Both the position numbers and the translations under genes were made by a program. Positions 1 to 8,301 of a stretch of DNA of 64,000 nucleotides are shown one piece after another. The stretch's first letter is position 1; every line of letters starts with the position of its first letter. The stretch comes from Brevibacillus laterosporus. GTDB lineage: Bacteria; Bacillota; Bacilli; Brevibacillales; Brevibacillaceae. The notes below the pieces were generated by a model, which had not been told where the DNA came from, did not search any database, and saw only the letters and a list, made by a program, of their open reading frames with translations. The stretch is from the NCBI RefSeq assembly GCF_030489605.1, contig NZ_JAUKFY010000014.1, positions 62,001 to 126,000 of the forward strand, read 5' to 3'.

Positions 1-557
1 TGTCGGACTTTACGCTCGATATGCGTAAAAATGAAATGATTAACCATTCCAATAACGCAGAGCCCTGGAAGGTAACACTCATCGATACAGGGGAAGGAAC
101 GGAAACGGGTGGCCGTATTAAGAGAATACAAAAATATGTTGGTGACGAAACGTTTTGTCTTACGTACGGAGATGGTGTAGGGAATATTCATATTAAAAAA
201 TTGATCGAATTTCATCAATCGCACGGTAAATATGCGACGGTTACTGCGGTTCAGCCCCCTGGAAGATTCGGCTCCCTTATGCTTCAGGATCAGATGGTTG
301 TAGACTTCAAAGAGAAGCCTTTAGGAGACGGCGGCTGGATAAATGGGGGATTCTTTGTTCTAGAGCCGGCCATTTTTTCCTTTATCAATGACGACCAAAC
401 CATTTGGGAAACAAATGCTTTAGTCAAATTAGCAAAACAAAATCAGCTTGCCGCCTATCGTCATGATGGGTTCTGGCATCCAATGGATACATTACGAGAT
501 AAGCAAAAATTAATGGACTTGTGGGATAGTAAAAACGCCCCTTGGAAGGTTTGGTAG
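1..557 (+). CDS. rfbF: Glucose-1-phosphate cytidylyltransferase, 5' end cut by window
   Basis: This enzyme makes CDP-glucose from CTP and glucose-1-phosphate, the entry step to CDP-linked deoxysugars. About 184 residues are visible. The reading frame is open to base 3, so the start and the N-terminal nucleotide-binding signature lie upstream; the family is about 257 residues. Visible hallmarks are TGEGTETGGRIKR, LTYGDGVG (metal/nucleotide site), VTAVQPPGRFG, INGGFFVLEP and a C-terminal GFWHPMDTLRD. The first in-frame ATG at base 21 is internal. The stop is followed after one base by the rfbG start, so the two genes are surely cotranscribed. Assignment is firm from these motifs and the rfbG neighbour. 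Confidence 0.93.
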   Translation, partial: SDFTLDMRKNEMINHSNNAEPWKVTLIDTGEGTETGGRIKRIQKYVGDETFCLTYGDGVGNIHIKKLIEFHQSHGKYATVTAVQPPGRFGSLMLQDQMVVDFKEKPLGDGGWINGGFFVLEPAIFSFINDDQTIWETNALVKLAKQNQLAAYRHDGFWHPMDTLRDKQKLMDLWDSKNAPWKVW

Positions 558-558
558 C

Positions 559-1620
559 ATGAAGAAATCCTTTTGGCATCAAAAAAAAGTGTTAATAACA
601 GGCCATACTGGATTTAAGGGTACATGGCTTACGCTGTGGCTAACATCGCTGGGGGCAGATGTAATTGGGTATTCTCTCAATCCACCATCTACCCCCCATT
701 TATTTGAAATAGCTGAGGTTTCGAAGGAATGCAGTTCGATAAAGGGCGACATTACAGATTATCAGCTGCTTCTGAGCACCCTTGCCGATTATCAGCCGGA
801 GATTATTTTTCATCTGGCAGCCCAGCCTTTGGTTCGGCAATCGTATACAGACCCACTTACCACCTATCATACGAATGTATTGGGAACCGTTCATGTACTT
901 GAAGCTGCACGCCAAACAAAAGGTGTTCGTGTAATTATTAATGTTACAAGCGACAAATGTTATAAAAATGACGGGTTAGGTAATCATTCATTTCAGGAAA
1001 ATGATCCGCTAGGCGGCTACGATCCATACAGTGCCAGCAAAGCATGTGCCGAGCTCATCACTGAGTCTTATCAAAAATCATTTTTTCAGCCTGCGTCTTC
1101 TTCCGCAGCACGACTTGCATCCGTAAGGGCTGGTAACGTGATTGGGGGTGGTGATTGGGCCGCAGATCGAATATTTCCAGATATCGCAAGGGCATTGATT
1201 CATTCAACAAAGCTTAGTATAAGAAACCCAAACTCCATTCGCCCGTGGCAGCATGTCCTAGACCCCTTACATGGATATTTGCTTCTCGCCGAAAAGCTGT
1301 GGAATAACCCCACATACGCCCAATCCTGGAATTTCGGGCCGATCGATCATTCTTACCTGACAGTTAGAGAAATAGTAGATAAAGCAGCGAGCATTTGGAA
1401 CGAAAAGATACAAATAACCACTCCGTCAACTACTCCCCCCTACGAATCTCCTATACTGACCCTTGATAGCACTAAAGCCATCCGTTCCCTCGGGTGGCAT
1501 CCAAAGCTAAATACTACAGAGGCTGTTGAATGGACTGTTCAGTGGTACCAGCAATATCAATCAGGTAAGGACATAAGCTCGTTCACTCGCCACCAAATCA
1601 ACAGATTTATAAATTTATAA
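559..1620 (+). CDS. rfbG: CDP-glucose 4,6-dehydratase
   Basis: A 353-residue short-chain dehydrogenase/reductase that converts CDP-glucose to CDP-4-keto-6-deoxyglucose. The N-terminal Rossmann motif is ITGHTGFKGTW (GxxGxxG), followed by LAAQPLVRQSY. The catalytic Tyr-Lys pair sits in DPYSASKACAEL, and the family motif RAGNVIGGGDWAADR is present. The C-terminal half carries the sugar-nucleotide pocket motif RPWQHVLDPLHGYL. Length is normal for the family. It starts one base after rfbF and is followed by a methyltransferase and a reductase, the expected order for a cytoplasmic CDP-deoxysugar cassette feeding a surface polysaccharide. Confidence 0.95.
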   Translation: MKKSFWHQKKVLITGHTGFKGTWLTLWLTSLGADVIGYSLNPPSTPHLFEIAEVSKECSSIKGDITDYQLLLSTLADYQPEIIFHLAAQPLVRQSYTDPLTTYHTNVLGTVHVLEAARQTKGVRVIINVTSDKCYKNDGLGNHSFQENDPLGGYDPYSASKACAELITESYQKSFFQPASSSAARLASVRAGNVIGGGDWAADRIFPDIARALIHSTKLSIRNPNSIRPWQHVLDPLHGYLLLAEKLWNNPTYAQSWNFGPIDHSYLTVREIVDKAASIWNEKIQITTPSTTPPYESPILTLDSTKAIRSLGWHPKLNTTEAVEWTVQWYQQYQSGKDISSFTRHQINRFINL

Positions 1621-1641
1621 GGAGTCAGGAGTCTACAGAAA

Positions 1642-2871
1642 ATGTCCGATAAAAAATGTCGTTTTTGCAATTCGTTGCTCACTCATACATTTTTGGATTT
1701 AGGGGTTTCGCCTCTCGCTAACTCATTCATATCACCAGACCGCGCAGATGACATGGAACCATTTTATCCGTTGCATGCCTATGTTTGTGATAAATGTTTT
1801 CTGGTACAAGTAGGACAGTTTGAGTCGCCAGATCAGATTTTTAATCACTATCTTTATTTTAGCTCCTATTCCTCTAGTTGGTTATCCCATGCCCAGAAAT
1901 ATACCGAGATGGCTATAGCGAGGTTCCATTTAAATCACCATTCGCAGGTCATTGAGATCGCAAGCAACGACGGCTATTTATTACAATACTTTCACAAGCA
2001 TAATATTCGAACACTAGGGATTGAACCGGCAAAAAATTTGGCGAAAATTTGTAACGATAAGGGAATTCCTACGAGGGCGGATTTTTTTGGAGAAAGATTA
2101 GCAAAGCAATTGGTACAGGAAGGCTATAAAGGGGATTTGATTGTCGCAAATAATGTATTGGCACACGTACCTGAATTACATGACTTTATAGCAGGATTAA
2201 AAATACTGCTGCAACCAAATGGGAGTATCACAATCGAATTCCCCCATGTCTTGCAGCTCATACTTAGTAAGCAATTTGATACAATTTATCATGAACACTT
2301 CTCTTATTTTTCACTACTATCCGTTCAAAGCATCCTATCTAGCCATGAGCTAAAGGTTGTAGATGTTGAGGAAATCCTTACCCATGGCGGTTCTTTACGT
2401 TTGTTCGTAAAGCATAGTGAAGATAAGGAGCCCATCCAGCCAAGCGTGGCAAAGGTCCTCGAAAAGGAACAAGAGCACGGGCTTCACCAATTATCAACGT
2501 ATTTGGAATTTTCAAAGAAAGTGAAACAAATGAAGATTGATATATTATCCTTTTTCATTAAAGCCAATGACATGAAAAAGAAAATCGTCGGATATGGAGC
2601 CCCTGCTAAAGGAAATACTCTTCTGCACTTTTGTGGTATCGGTAAAGAGCTTCTCCCTTATACAGTCGATCAGAATCCACATAAACAAGGCCTTATATTA
2701 CCCGGCTCTCGTATTCCGATTAAAAATCCAGATGAAATACAACGAACACAACCAGATTATGTACTCATTTTGCCGTGGAATTTAAAAGAAGAAATCATGG
2801 ACGAATGTTCCTATATTCGAAATTGGGGCGGAAAATTTGTCGTGTTTGTTCCAGAAGTGGAAGTGCTATAG
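1642..2871 (+). CDS. SAM-dependent sugar C-methyltransferase (TylCIII/NovU type)
   Basis: A 409-residue protein with the three-part layout of nucleotide-sugar C-methyltransferases. It has an N-terminal zinc site from Cys6, Cys9, Cys49 and Cys52, a central SAM-binding fold with VIEIASNDGYLLQYF at about residues 103-117, and a C-terminal domain beginning IVGYGAPAKGNTLL. The family methylates a carbon next to the keto group of 4-keto-6-deoxy sugars. After rfbFG the natural substrate would be CDP-4-keto-6-deoxyglucose, probably methylated at C3; the position is an inference. The gene lies 21 bp after rfbG with an AAGGAG ribosome binding site and ends 3 bp before the next gene. Confidence 0.85.
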   Translation: MSDKKCRFCNSLLTHTFLDLGVSPLANSFISPDRADDMEPFYPLHAYVCDKCFLVQVGQFESPDQIFNHYLYFSSYSSSWLSHAQKYTEMAIARFHLNHHSQVIEIASNDGYLLQYFHKHNIRTLGIEPAKNLAKICNDKGIPTRADFFGERLAKQLVQEGYKGDLIVANNVLAHVPELHDFIAGLKILLQPNGSITIEFPHVLQLILSKQFDTIYHEHFSYFSLLSVQSILSSHELKVVDVEEILTHGGSLRLFVKHSEDKEPIQPSVAKVLEKEQEHGLHQLSTYLEFSKKVKQMKIDILSFFIKANDMKKKIVGYGAPAKGNTLLHFCGIGKELLPYTVDQNPHKQGLILPGSRIPIKNPDEIQRTQPDYVLILPWNLKEEIMDECSYIRNWGGKFVVFVPEVEVL

Positions 2872-2874
2872 CGC

Positions 2875-3789
2875 ATGGAAAAGGTTCTCGTAACAGGCGG
2901 AAATGGCTGGATCGGCAGATATGTAGTTAGTATGCTACAAAAAATGGGCTGGGAGGTTCATGCGACGTACCGAAAGGCGCCGCTTTTGGATGTTGCCTGT
3001 GTTTGGCACCAAGCTAATCTTTTATCCCATACAGAAGTGGCGGCTCTGATTGATCAGGTGAAGCCTTCCCATCTGGTTCATTTAGCTTGGGAAGCAGTGC
3101 CTCCCCGCTGTTATCATTCGCTTGCTAACTACGATTGGGTGCAATCGAGCATGACATTATTTCGTCATTTTGCAGAATGTGGCGGTAAAAGAGTCATCGT
3201 AGCTGGAACATGTGCAGAATATGAATGGCTGGAAGGTTATTTATCTGAGGATGGCTCTCTTTCTTATAAAACACCTTACTCGGCTTGTAAAAACATCTTG
3301 CGTTTATGGCTCCAATCATATTCTGAGCAGGTTGGTCTGAGTGCCTGCTGGGGAAGAATCTTTCATTTATATGGCCCCCACGATCCGGGTAATCGACTTA
3401 TTTCTACCCTTATCACCTCGCTACTAAAAGGCGAAGATGCCTTATGCACGCATGGAAATCAATATCGTGATTTTCTCTATATCGCTGATGTAGCCAATGC
3501 TCTTGTAGCCTTATTAAGAAGCGATATACGAGGAGCTGTTAATATTGCTTCTGGACAATCGAACCAATTGAAACAGATCGCTTCTCTTATCGGTCAAAAA
3601 ATCGGAAATAAAGAATTAATCAAATGGGGAGCCGTTCCATCCCCTGAGAATGAGCCTTTATTTGTCGGAGCTAATATTGCCCGATTGCAAGAAGAAGTAA
3701 ACTGGGAGCCCAAATACTCGTTAGATACTGGTTTAGAAGAAACGATAATCTGGTGGAAGAAACATTTAGATGGACGTTCTTGCAGATGA
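2875..3789 (+). CDS. NAD-dependent epimerase/dehydratase, probable 4-ketosugar reductase
   Basis: A 304-residue extended short-chain dehydrogenase with an N-terminal NAD(P)-binding VTGGNGWIGRYV motif. The position of the usual YxxxK catalytic pair is filled by KTPYSACKNIL. Later motifs include GRIFHLYGPHDPGNRLIS and YRDFLYIADVANAL, typical of CDP-sugar reductases such as those making abequose or tyvelose. In this cassette it would reduce or epimerise the C-methylated 4-keto sugar to finish a CDP-activated branched deoxysugar. The exact product cannot be read from sequence. It is the last gene of the + strand operon and is followed by a terminator hairpin. Confidence 0.75.
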   Translation: MEKVLVTGGNGWIGRYVVSMLQKMGWEVHATYRKAPLLDVACVWHQANLLSHTEVAALIDQVKPSHLVHLAWEAVPPRCYHSLANYDWVQSSMTLFRHFAECGGKRVIVAGTCAEYEWLEGYLSEDGSLSYKTPYSACKNILRLWLQSYSEQVGLSACWGRIFHLYGPHDPGNRLISTLITSLLKGEDALCTHGNQYRDFLYIADVANALVALLRSDIRGAVNIASGQSNQLKQIASLIGQKIGNKELIKWGAVPSPENEPLFVGANIARLQEEVNWEPKYSLDTGLEETIIWWKKHLDGRSCR

Positions 3790-3805
3790 ATAAACACCTA
3801 AAAAC

Positions 3806-3842
3806 AAGCTGATTCCATGAGCATATGGTATCAGCTTTTCAT
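3806..3842 (+). terminator. Rho-independent terminator of the CDP-sugar operon
   Basis: The arms AAGCTGAT and ATCAGCTT, with an inner CCAT/ATGG stem, form a hairpin 17 bp after the last stop codon, followed by a short T-rich stretch. Confidence 0.6.
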
Positions 3843-4089
3843 ATCTTTCAACCAGTAAAAACATGTCTATAAAGCTGTATAGATCAAAAAAATAAATAAA
3901 GAGGTTTTTGGTAAATTACAGGTGATTTTATATCGTTACTTTTTTCCTACTTATACATTCAGCCAGAAAGGAGCTGGTAAATTGCAACGAACGACTAGAA
4001 CGACTCGTACTCAGCCTAATCGATCAACTTTCATCCAACGCTTGATAGCTAACGGGGAGCCTGAGAATTCCTCAGGTGATTCCCCTTTT
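3843..4089. other. Intergenic region with possible small TTG-start ORF
   Basis: This gap separates the CDP-sugar operon from the convergent two-component system. A good ribosome binding site (AAAGGAG near 3970) precedes a TTG at about 3982. That frame runs through the terminator at 4057-4091 and into the antisense of the kinase gene, so a real protein is doubtful. No known family was recognised. Confidence 0.3.
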
Positions 4090-4091
4090 TT
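4057..4091. terminator. Terminator between convergent transcripts
   Basis: A long imperfect hairpin (GGGGAgcCTGAG and CTCAGgtgaTTCCCC) is followed by TTTTTT on the + strand. It sits at the 3' end of the kinase gene on the other strand and may serve both directions. Confidence 0.6.
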
Positions 4092-5463
4092 ACATAGGCA
4101 AACGGACCAAAAACGTAGTGCCCCTTCCCACCTTGCTCTCAACCCGCACCTCTCCATCATGCGCTTCTATAATGGCTTTTACGATAGCTAATCCAATTCC
4201 AGCGCCCCCTGATTTGCGACTACGCGACTTTTCACCACAATAAAATCGTTCAAATATGAAGGGGAGCTCTTCCTCTCTGATACCCACTCCTGTATCCGCT
4301 ACTTTCATTACGATAGTGGATTGCTGCACTTCGATGGTAACCGTTACTTCACCATCTTCAGGGGTATATTTATAAGCATTGCTGAGTAAATTCGTAAATA
4401 CCTGCAACAATCTGCGATAATCGGCATGGACAAAGATATTGTCCATGAACGGCGGAACATAACGGATTCTTTTCTTGCCCCATAATTCTGCAATGCTTTT
4501 TTGTGCCTCCGATATGATATCAGGCAGGTTTACTTGCTCCTTTTGCAAACGGAGCATTGGGTTTTCGGCTTCCGTTAACTTCTCCAAATCCTTTATCAAT
4601 AAAACAAGCTGCGCGGTCTGTTCCTGACAAATCTGTAATTTTTCTGATGTCGGCTCCCATATTCCATCTTCAAATGCTTCCATGTAGCTTTGAATTGTAG
4701 CAAGTGGCGTTCGTAATTCATGGGCAATATCGGCTGTTAGATTTTTACGCAAACGTTCCTGCTTTTGGAGGCTCTCTGCCAAATGATTCACCGCTTGACC
4801 CAGCTCCTGCATCTCCCCATGCAATGCATCCGTCTCCACTCGCGCTGTGAGATCTCCTGTCCGCATTCGATTCGCTTTCTCTTTCATGTGAAGCAGGGGA
4901 TGGCTAATACCGCGCGAGATGCGAACGCTATAGTAATAAACGCCGATAATGACAAGAAGAAGCGCCCCTCCGACCGTTGCATTAAATCGGGTAATGAATT
5001 CTCTCTCCTGCTCTTGGAATTGACCGTCTGGAAGCCCCACATGTAACATCCCCGCCTGCTGACCTCCAATGATGATAGGAGTTGAGTAGGTAGAATGAGG
5101 AAGCTTATCATCTACAGCACAGGTATGCTTTGTGCCTTGCCTTTCCATATGCATTCCCATCTTAGTCGAATCCCAAATGACTTGTCCTTCTGCATCAAGC
5201 AAAATGACAGTCATGTTACGCTGCATAGCTCGATGTCCCACACCCATAAGCGTCTGCCCTGACCATTCATTGGCTTTTACATATGATTCGGTCAGGTCTT
5301 GTAGGATAGCGTCTGCCTCCGCTTGAAGTTGGTTTTCAACATATTTTCCAAATGTAACGGAAACCGAAATATTAACAATAATGATGATGACTAACAAGGA
5401 AACAAGGGCAACACCCAGATGGGAAAGAAAAAGCTGTCGTTTCATCCCTCTATGCTTCATCAC
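4090..5463 (-). CDS. Sensor histidine kinase (BaeS/CusS-like architecture)
   Basis: A 457-residue membrane sensor kinase. Two transmembrane helices (about 14-34 and 162-181) flank an extracytoplasmic sensor region of about 125 residues. HAMP and dimerisation regions follow, with the phospho-accepting His248 in ADIAHELRTPLATIQ. The ATPase domain shows N box LLSNAYKYTPEDG, G1 DTGVGIREEEL, F box FIFERFY and G2 GGAGIGLAIVKAII, so it looks active. The start overlaps the response regulator stop by 14 bp, indicating translational coupling. The signal is unknown. The upstream Met/His-rich secreted protein suggests a metal or envelope stress, which is inference. Confidence 0.92.
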   Translation of the reverse strand: MMKHRGMKRQLFLSHLGVALVSLLVIIIIVNISVSVTFGKYVENQLQAEADAILQDLTESYVKANEWSGQTLMGVGHRAMQRNMTVILLDAEGQVIWDSTKMGMHMERQGTKHTCAVDDKLPHSTYSTPIIIGGQQAGMLHVGLPDGQFQEQEREFITRFNATVGGALLLVIIGVYYYSVRISRGISHPLLHMKEKANRMRTGDLTARVETDALHGEMQELGQAVNHLAESLQKQERLRKNLTADIAHELRTPLATIQSYMEAFEDGIWEPTSEKLQICQEQTAQLVLLIKDLEKLTEAENPMLRLQKEQVNLPDIISEAQKSIAELWGKKRIRYVPPFMDNIFVHADYRRLLQVFTNLLSNAYKYTPEDGEVTVTIEVQQSTIVMKVADTGVGIREEELPFIFERFYCGEKSRSRKSGGAGIGLAIVKAIIEAHDGEVRVESKVGRGTTFLVRLPM

Positions 5464-6154
5464 GGTTCACCAAAAATTTATAGCCTACGCCAAACACTGT
5501 TGAAATAAAGGTGGGTTGTTTGGGATCATCGTTTAATTTTTGCCTTACGTTTTTGACGTGCACGTCAATGGTACGCTCATATCCATCAAATCCATAACCC
5601 TGAATGTGATTCACTAATTCCAGACGGCTAAACACTTTTTTGGGTTGGCTAGCTAGCGTATACAATAGCTTAAATTCAATAGGGGTTAATGTGATGCTAG
5701 CCTGATCTAGCGTGACCTGATGCAGTTCTGGTTCCACACATAGACGTTTTTGGAGAAACGTAAGAGCTTGCGAATGTTTTTTCATAGTACCTGTCCGCCG
5801 TAACAGCGTAATAACCCGAGCCACTAATTCGCGCGGACTAAATGGCTTACTAACATAATCGTCGGCTCCCATTAACAACCCATTAATTTTATCATCCTCA
5901 GCACTTTTAGCTGTCAGCATAAGAATAGGAATATCGGAGGTCTTGCGTAATTTTCGGCATATATCCTCTCCCGACATATCAGGCAGCATCAGGTCTAAAA
6001 TAATGAGGTCCGGCTGTAAAAGCTGATGGAGCTGAAGTGCCGCCTCCCCCGTCTCTGCTACGTAAACAATGTAACCGCTTCTCTCTAAGTAAGCTCGAAT
6101 TACCTGCAAAATATTTTCTTCATCATCAACGACTAATATCTTGTGTTGACCCAT
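5450..6154 (-). CDS. OmpR/PhoB-family response regulator
   Basis: A 234-residue two-domain regulator. The receiver domain has the acidic pocket VVDDEE, the phosphorylatable Asp54 in LIILDLMLPDMSGED, and Lys in VSKPFSPREL. The winged-helix DNA-binding domain occupies roughly residues 130-230 and ends with DVHVKNVRQKLNDDP and TVFGVGYKF. It is cotranscribed with, and overlaps, the downstream sensor kinase. A gene for a small secreted protein lies 104 bp upstream on the same strand and may be its first target or part of the operon. Confidence 0.94.
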   Translation of the reverse strand: MGQHKILVVDDEENILQVIRAYLERSGYIVYVAETGEAALQLHQLLQPDLIILDLMLPDMSGEDICRKLRKTSDIPILMLTAKSAEDDKINGLLMGADDYVSKPFSPRELVARVITLLRRTGTMKKHSQALTFLQKRLCVEPELHQVTLDQASITLTPIEFKLLYTLASQPKKVFSRLELVNHIQGYGFDGYERTIDVHVKNVRQKLNDDPKQPTFISTVFGVGYKFLVNRDEA

Positions 6155-6258
6155 CTACTCTCACCCGCCTCGCTTACTATGTGCAAATATGCACAAGCAG
6201 GCAGCCCCTCCTTTATGGAAAGTCTGCCTTATCCTGTTTCTTTTTTTATTATAAGCGA

Positions 6259-6516
6259 TTATTTACGATTTGGAGTCAGGTCTGCATAATTGTTCATCAT
6301 TCGCTCATGCATACCGTTTGGACCATGACAGCTTTCATACATAGATTGAATCTGTGCGTCTGTCATTTGCGGGTGCATTTGTTTCATCAATGGACGCATC
6401 TGTTCAAATTCCTTCTGCTTTTGATCAGGTGTTACCTGTGACGCGCCTGCATACACGCCTGTTGCGATACCCAAGACGGCAACCAACGATGCTAGAGAAA
6501 AAATTATTTTTTTCAT
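6259..6516 (-). CDS. Small secreted Met/His-rich protein of unknown function
   Basis: An 85-residue protein with a clear N-terminal signal peptide (KK, then a hydrophobic stretch to GVYAGAS), preceded by an AAGGAGGAG ribosome binding site. The mature part, about 60 residues, is rich in Met, Gln and His, including MRPLMKQMHPQM and a CHGPNGMHERMM segment. No named family was recognised. The composition resembles small extracytoplasmic metal-binding or stress proteins such as CpxP/Spy-like factors, but that is only a resemblance. It precedes the response regulator and kinase on the same strand and may modulate the kinase. Confidence 0.7.
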   Translation of the reverse strand: MKKIIFSLASLVAVLGIATGVYAGASQVTPDQKQKEFEQMRPLMKQMHPQMTDAQIQSMYESCHGPNGMHERMMNNYADLTPNRK

Positions 6517-6654
6517 ATCTGCTCCTCCTTTTTTTCTTAGCTTACAAAAAAGAAATGAGGAACTGATGTATTAAATATAAAGAAGTTATGAAGGGCATAA
6601 TATACGCATATAAATTACACCTGACAGGAAAAAAACAACATTAAAGTTAGACGC

Positions 6655-6683
6655 TTGACAAAAGTAAGCAATGACATTATTAT
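6655..6683 (+). promoter_or_regulatory. Sigma-A promoter of the DoxX gene
   Basis: TTGACA at 6655-6660 and TATTAT at 6678-6683 are separated by 17 bp, about 50 bp upstream of the DoxX start. Confidence 0.7.
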
Positions 6684-6691
6684 ACTTATAA

Positions 6692-6706
6692 TTAGTAAGT
6701 TACTAA
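6692..6706 (+). promoter_or_regulatory. Perfect palindromic operator upstream of the DoxX gene
   Basis: TTAGTAA-G-TTACTAA is a perfect 7-1-7 inverted repeat just downstream of the -10 element, a classic repressor position. Its sequence resembles TTACT/AGTAA operators of HxlR/MarR-type redox regulators (YodB/CatR class) that control DoxX genes such as catD in Bacillus; the regulator identity is inferred. Confidence 0.6.
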
Positions 6707-6733
6707 CCATTATCTGAAAGGAGCAACACAAAA

Positions 6734-7132
6734 GTGGCAAACAAACAACAGCTTGGCGCACTCATTCTTCGTGTTGTACTAGGTCTAACCTTCTTGCTGC
6801 ACGGTCTTGATAAATTCCAGGGAGGCATTGAAAACATTGTAGGATTTTTCGAAAGCATCGGTCTACCTGGTTTCCTAGCGTATGTAGTTGGAACTATCGA
6901 ATTAGTAGGAGGTATCCTATTAATTTTAGGGCTAGGAACTCGTATCATTTCATTCTTACTCATGGTCATTATGGTAGGAGCTACCCTAAAAGTTAAATTG
7001 GCGGCTGGTTTCATCGGCGGCTATGAATTGGACCTTGCTCTCTTCGCAATGGCGCTATATCTTGCATTGAGTGGTAGCAGAATGGCAGCAGTAGATAGCC
7101 TGCTTCCTTATGGAAAAAAAGAAACAGCGTAA
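6734..7132 (+). CDS. DoxX-family membrane protein
   Basis: A 132-residue protein with four predicted membrane segments, starting at GTG behind an AAAGGAG site. The motif LRVVLGLTFLLHGLDKFQGG at residues 11-30 and the following GLPGFLAYVVGTIELVGGILLILG are characteristic of DoxX (YfiD/CatD-like) proteins. Some members work with quinone- or thiol-stress functions. It is a single-gene transcript with its own sigma-A promoter, a palindromic operator and a downstream bidirectional terminator. The operator suggests induction by redox or electrophile stress, as for catD; that is inference. Confidence 0.88.
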   Translation: MANKQQLGALILRVVLGLTFLLHGLDKFQGGIENIVGFFESIGLPGFLAYVVGTIELVGGILLILGLGTRIISFLLMVIMVGATLKVKLAAGFIGGYELDLALFAMALYLALSGSRMAAVDSLLPYGKKETA

Positions 7133-7187
7133 CGTACAGTATGAATTAACGCTTTTCCATGCATAAGAAACCATTTCTTTCTACACG

Positions 7188-7220
7188 CAAAAGCCTGGAG
7201 TTATATGCTCCAGGCTTTTG
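7188..7220. terminator. Bidirectional terminator between DoxX and FecCD genes
   Basis: Perfect 13-bp arms CAAAAGCCTGGAG and CTCCAGGCTTTTG enclose a 7-nt loop between the convergent genes. Confidence 0.85.
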
Positions 7221-7248
7221 TAATGAATATTAGTTTATTTTATCTGCC

Positions 7249-8301
7249 TTAGGCTCGTGCTTTATACAGCAGGTAGAGGAAGTAGGGCCCCCCTAAAATC
7301 GCAATGACGATTCCCACAGGAAGCTCAGCCGGCGAGAACACGGTCTTGGCAATAAAATCTGATACCAAAACCAAGAGCATCCCCATCAAAGCTGACACAG
7401 GCAATATACGTCTGTGATGATTCCCTACCAATGCTTTAGCAATATGCGGCGCCATCAATCCAACGAACCCAATACTGCCCGACACTGATACACATGCACT
7501 AATGATCCCTACACAAGCTAGCATGAGCACCATTTTTTCTTTCTCGGTGGATACACCAAGCCCTCTAACGCTGTTTTCATCTAGCTGCAATAGATTTAAA
7601 ACGCTGGCTTTTTGAAATAATATCGGGATAAACAAGATAAACCAAGGGAGCATAGCCAAAATATAAATCCAGTTAGCACTCCATATACTGCCTGTCATCC
7701 ACACGGTTGCCATCTCAAAATCCTTTGCGTTCATGCGTAAAGAAAGATAGAGCGTAAAGGCCCCCAGACCCGTTCCAACTGCAATTCCAACCAGAATAAG
7801 CCGTTGTGGGTCTAGTTTCCCCTTTTGCCAAGCGAATAGAAAGATAAGGAAAGCAGAGAGTAAACCACCCACTAGACCGAACAAAGGCATGGCTAGTGTT
7901 GTTAATAACCCCTCGTTACCCATTTTCCCCTCAAACATAAAGATAAACAGTACAATTGCTGCACCTGCACCCGCATTGATGCCCAATATTCCAGGATCAG
8001 CAAGTCCATTTCGGGTAATTGCTTGAACAACGGTACCGGCAAGTCCTAGCCCCATGCCAACAAGGGCCGCAATCACAATCCGCGGTAAACGAAATTCAAA
8101 GATAACCAGATCATGCTCGGGTTTAGGATTATTGCGTAGCAATGTATTTATAACATCTTGTAGCGTCATATCAAACTCGCCGTTTGTAACACTAATATAA
8201 ATAGCCAGCAATGCAAGGCAAATACTTGCTGCTGTGACTGTCCAAAATCGAGCAGTCGATGTCTTAGCAAATACACGCAATTGCTTTTTGTTAGGAACCA
8301 T
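7249..8301 (-). CDS. FecCD-family iron-siderophore ABC permease (second subunit)
   Basis: A 350-residue integral membrane protein with about ten helices. Family motifs include RLPRIVIAALVGMGLGLAG, GLADPGILGINAGAGAAIV, and SGSIGFVGLMAPHIAKALVG, which carries the coupling loop to the ATPase. The ATG at 8301 behind GGGGGAG is the better start. It overlaps the upstream permease by 11 bp, so the pair is translationally coupled and probably forms a heterodimeric channel. No FecE-type ATPase is present nearby; Bacillus relatives share one ATPase encoded elsewhere. Confidence 0.93.
   Translation of the reverse strand: MVPNKKQLRVFAKTSTARFWTVTAASICLALLAIYISVTNGEFDMTLQDVINTLLRNNPKPEHDLVIFEFRLPRIVIAALVGMGLGLAGTVVQAITRNGLADPGILGINAGAGAAIVLFIFMFEGKMGNEGLLTTLAMPLFGLVGGLLSAFLIFLFAWQKGKLDPQRLILVGIAVGTGLGAFTLYLSLRMNAKDFEMATVWMTGSIWSANWIYILAMLPWFILFIPILFQKASVLNLLQLDENSVRGLGVSTEKEKMVLMLACVGIISACVSVSGSIGFVGLMAPHIAKALVGNHHRRILPVSALMGMLLVLVSDFIAKTVFSPAELPVGIVIAILGGPYFLYLLYKARA

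Noticed and set aside
3922-4191. 89-residue + strand ORF at the end of the kinase gene
   Set aside because: It reads through a terminator and then the antisense of a conserved kinase C-terminus.
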